11,013 nucleotides of DNA from Oscillospiraceae bacterium (GTDB lineage: Bacteria; Bacillota_A; Clostridia; Oscillospirales; JAAYXM01), in assembly GCA_017408185.1 (NCBI GenBank), contig JAFQVE010000421.1, positions 1-11,013 of the forward strand. Reading direction: 5' to 3'. Under the pieces are notes generated by a model that saw only the letters and a list, made by a program, of their open reading frames with translations, was not told where the DNA came from and did not search any database. The position numbers and the translations under genes are program-made. The first letter of the stretch is position 1. The number at the start of each line of letters is the position of its first letter. Below are positions 1 through 8,200 of the stretch, one piece after another.

Positions 1-2070
1 ACGGCAAGTCTTTCTCTTACAGGTGCTATGGCAGATTCGTGGGAAAGCTCGGATGCAGCTATAGCGGAAGTTGACAATGACGGTGTTGTAACCGGTAAGG
101 CTATCGGTCGTGTAACAATCACCGCAAAGAAAGACGGCGAGAAAATTGCATCCATCGAAATTCCTGTCGTCGGTGAAAACCTTCTTATAAGAAATGGCGT
201 AAACCACGGTAAGTTTGAGGGTGGAACGGAGTCATTATTTGATGATAAATCGGGTTATTTTGTTACTGGTAACAAGAACTTGAAAGCCCAGCATTTTTGG
301 TATACTCCGACATCTTCAAATTCCGGAAGTGCACGTTACCCTGATGCGGTTACCATTGAAAATATAACGACGTCGGTTAGCTCTGCGACACCGGCATTGA
401 AGTTTACTATCAGCAAAATTCTCACTAGTGGGAGTACGACACGTAAATTTGAGCTCAGGACAGCAACGATGATTAACAACACCTCCGATTATGCAGACTA
501 TGCATATGGTGCTATCGAGACAGAAAGCGGAAAATTGTACGAACTGTCCGGTTGGGCAAAATTTGATCATACAAAAATGAGAAATCTTTACGGTACGGTC
601 AAGTATTACAAAGAAGACGGCACCACAGCTTCCACCGCTCTTACAGCAGTGAATGACAAGGCATCCTTAACTGCAAGCAACGAATGGCAGTATTTTAATA
701 CAATGCCTGTGGCTCGTTATACTTTCACGGATGCAATAGCTGCACAAATGTTTTTTTCATCATCGTACAGTGATACTGCAGATGCAACGTCTGACATTTA
801 TTTCGCAGATTTGTCTTTCCATGAAGTTGCCTATGATTTGCAATTTAAATCTCAAAGACACTTCAATAACAGAGAAGTTGGATTTACTGCAAAAACAGAT
901 TTTTCATTCCTTTCAAACACCGGTAAAGAGATTGTTTCATTTGATTCAGACGGCAATGTAGTTGATATCCCAGTAGTATACAATAGTACAAATCCGGAAG
1001 TAGCAACTATTAATGAAAGCGGCGTGATTACCGCAGTCGGCGTAGGTACAACTACGATCAGTGTGACAGTAACGGTATCAGGTAAAGAGATAAAAAAAGA
1101 ACTCGATCCACTTACAATCTATCCCAAAACCGATACGGAAGTTACCACAGCCTTCACTCCGGATAACACCGATACAGATGCAGAGTATGATGAGCCTGCA
1201 GTAATCGCTATCAGCAAAGACGGCGTGGACAGCATAACTTCCGCCCCCAACGGTGACGGAACACATACCGTTACAGCTCCGGCAACGAATAAAGCGGGTA
1301 AGAAATTCCTTTACTGGGCAAAGGGGCTTACCACGCAGAAAAAAATTCTTCTCTACAAGACAAACGAGCTTACAGATTATCTCCCGGATGGAAAATATGC
1401 AAATTATCTCATTCCGGTATATGAAGATGATATCTCCGCTCCGGAATACTACAACGCAAACGGTCAGCTAATCCCGGGCGCAAATCAGACCACAACGGTT
1501 TCAATGCCGGGCTACGGTACATCAATCGGCTGGGATAAATACGGCGAAAATATTTATGTTGCAAAGTACGAGTTTGACGAGCCGGAAGAAAATATCACAA
1601 TAACAACAATTAATTGTGCAACTGATAAAGGAAAGTATGCTTTCGGTGATGTTGTTACCTGCACTGCAAACGGAGAAGGTAAGTTCAGATACTGGATGAA
1701 GGACAACGAAATTGTCGGAAACGATACAACATATTCCTTTAAGGCATGGAAAAATCACACGGTAGAGGCTGTATATACCGAAGAGGATTATCGTTACACC
1801 GGCGCAAAGATGAAAATAATCATTGACAGCTTCAGCGTTGATAACGAAACCGGCGTTATGGCAGAGTTTATCGGTCTTTCCGGTGCAGTTGAAAAGGGTA
1901 TTATGTTCACTGATAAAGAATCCGGCGACACAACAAACATTGCAATGACAACAAAGGATAGCCAGTTTACTGTTATTGCAGATAAGGCGGGAACATATGC
2001 CGGTTATGCAATCCTCAGAAACGGAGATGCTTACACCCTTATCACTGACGGCGAATATATCCACAACTAA
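1..2070 (+). CDS. Secreted multi-domain Ig-like / carbohydrate-binding-like protein, 5'-truncated
   Basis: The frame is open from base 1 and ends with tandem stops TAA-TAG, so the ATG at 28 is an internal Met and the true start lies upstream. The 689 visible residues contain, in order: the end of a Big_2-type Ig-like domain (bases 1-171, with the typical V-D-x-D-G-x-V-T-G and G-x-V-T-I-T-A pattern); a CBM4/9-like beta-sandwich candidate (172-840); a second Big_2-type domain (841-1125); two units resembling divergent InlB B-repeats (about 1132-1430 with KFLYW, and 1594-1785 with KFRYW and ending VEAVY); and a small terminal beta domain (1807-2067), perhaps fibronectin-like. No catalytic domain, LPxTG motif, SLH domain or dockerin is visible, so any enzyme domain or anchor must lie upstream. 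The Ig and carbohydrate-binding-like parts recur in the next gene, which implies a related ligand. The role as an extracellular binding or matrix protein is inferred. The reading frame and module order are clear; the specific function is unknown. Confidence 0.9.
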   Translation, partial: TASLSLTGAMADSWESSDAAIAEVDNDGVVTGKAIGRVTITAKKDGEKIASIEIPVVGENLLIRNGVNHGKFEGGTESLFDDKSGYFVTGNKNLKAQHFWYTPTSSNSGSARYPDAVTIENITTSVSSATPALKFTISKILTSGSTTRKFELRTATMINNTSDYADYAYGAIETESGKLYELSGWAKFDHTKMRNLYGTVKYYKEDGTTASTALTAVNDKASLTASNEWQYFNTMPVARYTFTDAIAAQMFFSSSYSDTADATSDIYFADLSFHEVAYDLQFKSQRHFNNREVGFTAKTDFSFLSNTGKEIVSFDSDGNVVDIPVVYNSTNPEVATINESGVITAVGVGTTTISVTVTVSGKEIKKELDPLTIYPKTDTEVTTAFTPDNTDTDAEYDEPAVIAISKDGVDSITSAPNGDGTHTVTAPATNKAGKKFLYWAKGLTTQKKILLYKTNELTDYLPDGKYANYLIPVYEDDISAPEYYNANGQLIPGANQTTTVSMPGYGTSIGWDKYGENIYVAKYEFDEPEENITITTINCATDKGKYAFGDVVTCTANGEGKFRYWMKDNEIVGNDTTYSFKAWKNHTVEAVYTEEDYRYTGAKMKIIIDSFSVDNETGVMAEFIGLSGAVEKGIMFTDKESGDTTNIAMTTKDSQFTVIADKAGTYAGYAILRNGDAYTLITDGEYIHN
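172..840 (+). repeat. Shared carbohydrate-binding-like module, copy A
   Basis: This is the first of three related protein modules of about 200-220 residues. It opens with GENLL...NG..H-GKFEGG, continues through KLYELSGW and EWQYFNT, and closes with YFADLSFHEV. An N-terminal NLL-x-NG-x-FE-x-G pattern and a C-terminal aromatic-acidic beta strand are typical of CBM4/9/22-type beta-sandwich modules; the family assignment is by resemblance only. Copy A lacks the SGKSAWTG motif that copies B and C carry just before the YFAD strand, having a Ser/Asp/Thr-rich stretch there instead. It is flanked on both sides by Big_2-type domains, as are the other copies. Confidence 0.7.
1132..1785 (+). repeat. Two InlB-B-repeat-like units
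   Basis: Two segments follow the scheme of the divergent InlB B-repeat: a Gly-Lys-Phe-x-Tyr-Trp core, a short polar stretch, then a strand ending in Ala/Pro-Val-Tyr. Unit 1 lies near 1132-1430 (KFLYW, later LIPVYEDD). Unit 2 lies at 1594-1785 (KFRYWMKDNEIV, later HTVEAVYTEE). They are separated by a Gly/Tyr/Asn-rich stretch. In Firmicutes such repeats serve as extracellular spacers or adhesive units. The second unit is the clearer match; the first is more divergent. Confidence 0.55.
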
Positions 2071-2087
2071 TAGGAACAATTTACCTG

Positions 2088-2113
2088 TAGCGGAGAGTAA
2101 CCCCTCTCCGCTA
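2088..2113 (+). other. Intercistronic hairpin without U-tract
   Basis: TAGCGGAGAG at 2088-2097 pairs perfectly with CTCTCCGCTA at 2104-2113, giving a 10-bp stem with a 6-base loop. It starts 17 bases after the first gene's stop and ends 45 bases before the next start codon. The downstream sequence is A-rich (TAATAAAAAAGAG) rather than T-rich, and there is no A-tract upstream for a minus-strand terminator. It therefore does not fit a canonical intrinsic terminator on either strand. It may protect the 3' end of the upstream message, mark an RNA-processing site or reduce read-through. The base pairing is certain; the role is not. Confidence 0.7.
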
Positions 2114-2146
2114 TAATAAAAAAGAGAAAAGAAAACCTCCGGTTGT

Positions 2147-2152
2147 AAGGAG
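2147..2152 (+). promoter_or_regulatory. Ribosome binding site AAGGAG
   Basis: AAGGAG lies six bases before the ATG at 2159, close to ideal spacing. It decides the start of the giant downstream gene. The next in-frame Met codon (2195) falls inside the hydrophobic part of the signal peptide and has no such site. Confidence 0.9.
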
Positions 2153-2158
2153 AAACCA

Positions 2159-2230
2159 ATGAAAAGATTAATTTCATTAATAATCACAATAAGCATGCTG
2201 CTGTCTCTTATCCCGGCATCTCTTGCAGCA
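2159..2230 (+). other. Signal peptide
   Basis: The N-terminus MKRLISLIITISMLLSLIP has a Lys-Arg n-region and a hydrophobic core, then ASLAA. Cleavage is most likely after Ala23 (Ser-Leu-Ala) or Ala24. It sends the protein through the Sec pathway. There is no lipobox Cys, so it is not a lipoprotein signal. Confidence 0.9.
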
Positions 2231-5200
2231 GGGGATATAGAGGTCGCATTCCCGCAGAAGATACTCAGCGTCGGCTCGTCTGCCGCGCTTTCAATAAGCG
2301 GAGCAAGCGGTGCTACGCTGCACATCCAAAGCTCGGATAGCAACGTGCTTCACGCAAAGGACGACGGCACCGTAACTGCGTTTTCAATCGGCAATGCAAC
2401 GGTTACGGTTACTGCCGATTTCGGCGGTGGAGTCTTTAAAACAGACTCTGTCGAAATCGCAGTTGTCGGTGAAAACCTGTTTAACAGCCGCGGTGTAGAT
2501 AACGGCTCTTTCGCAGGTGGTAGTGCATCGCTTTTTAAAGACCAGTTTGCAAGATTTTATTATGGCTTTACAAAACTTTGTAAGCCGGCGTCCTTCTGGG
2601 CAGCAACAACGGAATCAGCATACGCCCAGACAGCAGATGTTGTACCAATGGCTTCTGCAGTAAATCCTAACGCAAATGTTCTTAAATATTCAAGGACAAC
2701 GGAAGCTGCTAATAAGCAGATAGCTATAAGAACGAGTGAGTTTAAGCCTGCGACGGGATATCAGTACGGTGCATATCTTGTCGATCATACAAAGCTCTAT
2801 GAATTTACCGGTTGGATGAACTTTGATGATATGACGGATGCTCCTACTGTCACAGCGCGTGTAAACCACGGAACCACACCCGACGATAAAACTCAGATTG
2901 CGAAGTATGGAGATATGGCTTCCGCTAACGGTGGTGATAAGAAAAATTCCGGAACTCTTGGTTGGCAGTATTTTAACACTTCGGCATACGATATGCGTCT
3001 TATTCCGGATAGTGTTGAGGTGTATGCAGTGCCTCAGCTTTCATCAGGTAAATCTGCTTGGACAGGCGATTTCTATTTTGCGGATGCGTCCTTCCACGAG
3101 GTAAAGTACAGCACGCTTGATTTTGAACTCAAAGAAGGCTCCGGTGTGACTTCGGTAGGAGATACGTTGTCAACAACCGTAGCACATTTTTCAAACACGG
3201 GTAAGGAAATTGTAAGCTTTGATGCAAATGGTGCAAAGCAGGATATAAAAGTAGAATATGCTACAACGAATTCTGCAGTTGCAACGGTTTCAGATGCAGG
3301 GGTCATATCGGTTGTTGGCGAAGGTACTGCTGACATAACTGCAACTGCAACACTTGGCGGAACAACGCTCACAAGTGTTATTCCGATAACCGCGACAGAT
3401 GAGAATGTTCTTCACACTGTTTCGCTTTCTGCAGATAATCAGACCATATGGCTTGGGGAAATAGGTATGCTTTCCGTTTTTGGAACACTCCGTAACGGTA
3501 CACAGGCAAACCTTTCAGGTGCATCCATTAACTTTACGAGTGACAACACATCTATATTGACGGTTGATGCGAACGGCAAGGTAACACCCGTTTCCGTTGG
3601 GAATGCAAATGTAAAAGCAGAGGTAACCCTCGACGGTGTAACACGCGTAGGCTATATCAATCTGTGTGTTGAAGAAAAACCTCCGGTAAAGCTTGATTCT
3701 GTAAAGCTGGAGCTGGCGGAAAGCTTGATTGTCGGAGATAGCGAAGAAATTGCGGTTTCGCTTATAATGAATGATGGTAGCAAGGGGAATCTTTCCGATG
3801 CTGAAATTACGTATTCAAGCGCGGATGAAACAGTTGCAAAAGTTTCACGCACCGGTAAAGTGACTGCGATTTCCGCAGGAACAACGGAAATCCGTGCAAC
3901 CGTAACGCTCGGCGGCGGAACAAAGAGCGCGTCTGTAAAGCTTACGGTTATGGATGACCCCGATGGAATAAAGCTTCAGTTTAAGGCAAAGCTTGTAAAT
4001 GTGGGCGATACGGCAAAGGTAGAAGTGCTCAACGCAGAACGTGCAAAGGATATTGCCTTTACAACTTCAGATGAAAAAATTGCTGTGGTTGATGAAAACG
4101 GAAACGTAACCGGCATCAATATCGGCAGAGTTACCATAACTGCAACTGCAGATTTCGGTGGGAACAAAATAAAAACTGCATCAATTGAAATTCCGGTTGT
4201 AGGTGAGAATATACTTGACAGCCGCGGTGTTGACCAAGGCACTTTTGACGGAGGAAGATTTTCTCTGCAAACGGGGGCAATGGACGATTTTGTTGCAGCA
4301 GATAAAAATCAGTTCTGGTGGGTCCCGGCTGTGTCCGTATATGCCGAAAAGGTAGCGATAGTTAATGGTGAGTCTTATGGTTCTAAGCTTTCAAATCTTT
4401 TGAAGGTAACACGCGAAAATGTAAGTGTTGACAATCAGATTATCGTTGCAACCGACAGATATGCAAATAAGGGCGGTCAAAGCGGCGGTTTTGTTCTTGA
4501 TAACTCTAAAATATATGAATTCACCGGTTGGGTAAACCAAAGTGGCGTGACAAATGCTCCGGCGCTTTCTTGTGCGGTTTTCCAGTATTTTGGAAAAGGT
4601 GAGGACGTATATGGTGCGCTTTCAAGCTCTCATCGTGTTGCACCATCGGGCGATGGGGAATGGAAAAGCTTTAACACAACTCCATTTGATATATCGGATG
4701 TTGAAATTGAAATCACAGCTCAGCCACGCATAAATTCAGGAAAATCTGCTTGGACGGGAAGTTTTTACTTTGCTGATTTTTCCTTCCATGAGGTAGAGTT
4801 TGATAAAGTCAGCTTTACTCCAATGGCATCTATGGGAAATCTCAAAGTAGGTGATAGCATAACAACAACTGCTGTTCCGCTCTCAACCACAGGAATGGAA
4901 ATTAAGAGCTTTGATGCCGCCGGGAAGGCGAAAACCGCAGTGGTTTCTTATGCAAGCTCTGATGAGACCGTCGCTACCGTAGCTCCCAACGGAACAATAA
5001 CTGTTACGGGCGAAGGCGTTGCTACCATAACAGCCTCCATAACTCTCGGCGGCGTAATGCGCTCGGCAACTCTTCCGGTTTGCGTAGTCGATGGCGTTGC
5101 ACCGGAAAAGGCAGAGCTTTTTGTCGATAAGGCAACGCTTGCGGCGGGGGAAACGGCGCAGAGCACTGTAAAGCTCGTTAATAACGATGAAACCTATGCA

Positions 5201-8200
5201 GATATATCGGATGCAGAGATAACCTTCTCTTCACAAAATCCTTCTGTTGCAGAGGTTGATGAGATAAGCGGCGTTATTACTGCAATTTCTGAAGGTACGG
5301 CAAATGTAATCGTTAATGTTCTATACCGGGGTGCAATCTACACAGCAGTTGTGCAGGTGAAGGTTGTTTCGGACGAGCTTCGTTCCTTGCAGATAACAAC
5401 AGAAGATCTTCTTCAGCCGGGAGAAACCTGTGCAGCGGATGTTAAGCTTTATTCTGCTGACGGTAAGGTTCTTTCAAATGATGATTATGACATAACTTAT
5501 GTAACATCGGATGAAGCAATTGCCTCTGTTGAGAGCTATGGTATGGTGAATGCTCATATGGGTGGTGTCGTCACGATAACGGCTTATGCCTCTAAAGATG
5601 GAATAACTGTCCGCGGAAAAACAAGGCTTGTTGTAAACTACTTAAAGGATGTAAGTCTCACGGTAAACGAACCTTCTCTTGAACCCGGTGACAAGAGTGA
5701 TCTTTCCGTATCGCTTGCAATGTATGACGGGCAGGAGATAGACACTGATGATTGCACTCTTTCATATCAGAGCTCGGATGACGGAGTTGCCTATGTCGAC
5801 GATGACGGAAAAGTTCTTGCTGTAGGCGACGGTGAATGTTATATCACGGCATATGCAACGTATGAAGATGTAGTGGCTGAGTCAAGTGCTGTGAAAATAT
5901 CGGTTTATGATACATATCCGCTTGTTTCGGCAGAGCTTACGGGACCCGCATCTGTAAAAGACGGTTCGTGGGGGCAACTCGCAATTTCAGGAACGCTCGA
6001 AAGCGGTCAGGAAGTTGACATTCTACTTGAAAATGTAACGTTTGAGATTGTGGAAAGTTACCCTGAAAATGCAGTAACCGTCGATGCAAACGGCGTTGTA
6101 CGCGGTGTAGAAGTCGGATATGCAACCATCCGCGCGAAGGTAGCCTACCGCGGTGCGGAAGATCTTCACAGTAATGCAGTTACTGTAAATGTAACAGAGG
6201 GTACTGCTGAAGAAATAATGATTGATTTCCGCGCCAGCTATACTCCTTCTGCAGCGACCATAGCATCAAACGGCTGGACGATAAATTATGAGCTCAGCCG
6301 AAACAGTATTGCAACCTCTCTTGAAAGACACGAACTATATGGTGTACGTGCAACTTTCACAGGTTCATGGATAAACGGAATGGGAACAACTACGAACCGA
6401 TTTGCGTTTGATTTTAACGTTCCGACAGATGGCATATACAGAGTTGAGTACGCCGGCGCCGGCTCTGATATGGCGGGAATAAATTCGATATTTATTGACG
6501 GCAAATTTATGGGAACATACAGTCACCGTTTTGAAACCCGGGAAGTTCAGATGAACGATCCGAAAACGCTCAATACAATAGAGCTTTCCTCCGGTATTCA
6601 CACGGTTCTTATCGGCGCACTTGATATAACAGGAAGCACGAAAGGAAATGTCACATATCCGTATATAACCTATGTGAAGCTTACTCCGGTTGATGAGATG
6701 CCTGTTCCGGTAGAAGTAAGCGTAGATGAAGAAAATATAACTCTTGCTGTAGGTGAGATTGCTGAAATCGACGCTGCGCTCATTATGAGCAACGGTGAAG
6801 AATACGGTTTTGGCGCAGACTATAAGGCCACAGAAGCGTACACCGACGGCATAACATTCACCACCGGCGACAATGGCATTATTTCTGTTGATGAATCTAC
6901 GGGTAAAATACGCGCGCTTTCTGCAGGTGATGCAAAGGTTACTGTTACGGCAAAGCTGGGGAATGATAGCTTCACAAAAGAAGTTTCGGTCACTGTAACC
7001 GATGAAATTTTGAGTGTCGTAACCGCTAAGGTTAAGAACAAGACTGTTTTTGTTGATGAAGCAGTGGATGTTGAGGTAGAGGCAATTCTCGAACCGGGCA
7101 GAAGGGTTACGGATAATCCGGGAGTTGAGATAAGCTATGTGTCCATGACTCCGAACACCGTGACGGTCGAAGGCGGTGTTATAACTGCAATAGCAGCAGG
7201 ATACGGACAGATAAAGGTTATAGCCAAACTTGGCAAAATTACGAAAGAATATCTTGTCTCCTTTGAGGTTTTTCCGTCTGACTTTGACAAGCTTTCGCTT
7301 TTTCTCTCTGCAGGAAGATATTATGTCCTCAAAAATATAGGGAGCATAAAGCTTATTCCGCATGCGTTCACAAATCTCGGAAAAGAACTTGATCTCAGCG
7401 AAGCTGAAATCACCTTCAAATCAAGCAATCCGGAGATTGCACCGATAAATGAAGCAGGTGAAATTACGCTTAATGAACTGGGTAAGGTAACCTTTACGGT
7501 TGAAGTTTCAAAAAACGGCATAAAGAGAACTGAAAGCCTTGCAATAGAGATTGTTGACGGTAAATCCGAGCCTACGTATCATACAATGCAGATGCGCGAA
7601 AGCACGCTTTCTAATATTTCCAAGTATGACTGGGCGAAAGATATGCGCGTCAACGCTGTGGAAAAGGCAGATAAATACGTTGAAGAGGCAATGAAGATTC
7701 GCACGTTGATTGAGCCGGAGGGCTTGCCGCGAAGCACGCTTATAAGTCATAATACAGATCCTGAAGCTTATTCATGTGCATATTGCAAAACAGATTGCCG
7801 TGCGGAATATGGTTTGTATCCGTGGATTGTTAATCCGCTTGTTCGTCCGTGGAAAATCCAGTGTCCGGAATGTAAGCGTCTTTTCCCGAGCAATGATTTT
7901 CAAAGCTATTATGAGCTTGGGCTTGATGAATACGGAAAGTTTGATGCGGAGCGGGCGCGCAACGAAAATCAAAGGCTTATAGACTCGGGGTTTTTCGCAA
8001 ACCAGTCTGCAGAGCGTCAGAAAAACGGATATCTTGCAAATGACCTTTATCCCGAAAAGGGTGAAGGCTGGGGTGTAGACGACGGTTGGGGATTCCTCAC
8101 TGGAAAAACACTTGATAATGGTCTGCCTCAGCGCATTTCGTTTATAGCATATTATCTCCATGACGGAATATGGGTTTCTGCAGGTTCTTATAAAGGATTT

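Noticed and set aside
28..30. ATG at 28 as the start of the first gene
   Set aside because: The frame is open back to base 1, the upstream residues fit the Ig-like domain, and there is no ribosome binding site or signal peptide here.
751..757. Run of seven T (and seven A at 1092-1098) as phase-variation or frameshift sites
   Set aside because: The reading frame continues intact through both with sensible domain sequence, and runs this short are common.
2112..2117. TATAAT as the -10 box of a promoter for the second gene
   Set aside because: No -35-like hexamer lies 16-18 bases upstream (that stretch is the GC-rich hairpin stem), and A/T-rich matches are expected by chance.
2088..2125. Intrinsic terminator after the first gene
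   Set aside because: The stem is good, but the following bases are A-rich with no run of T, so it fails the usual criterion on the + strand. The minus strand also lacks a T-tract.
1522..2343. A 273-codon open frame on the minus strand crossing the gap between the two genes
   Set aside because: It spans the end of one real gene, the hairpin and the signal peptide of the next. Its Cys/Ile/Val-rich translation looks like antisense of beta-rich protein sequence.
6365..7363. A 332-codon open frame on the minus strand
   Set aside because: It is antisense to the CBM6/35-like module and Ig domains of the giant gene, with no domain pattern in its translation.
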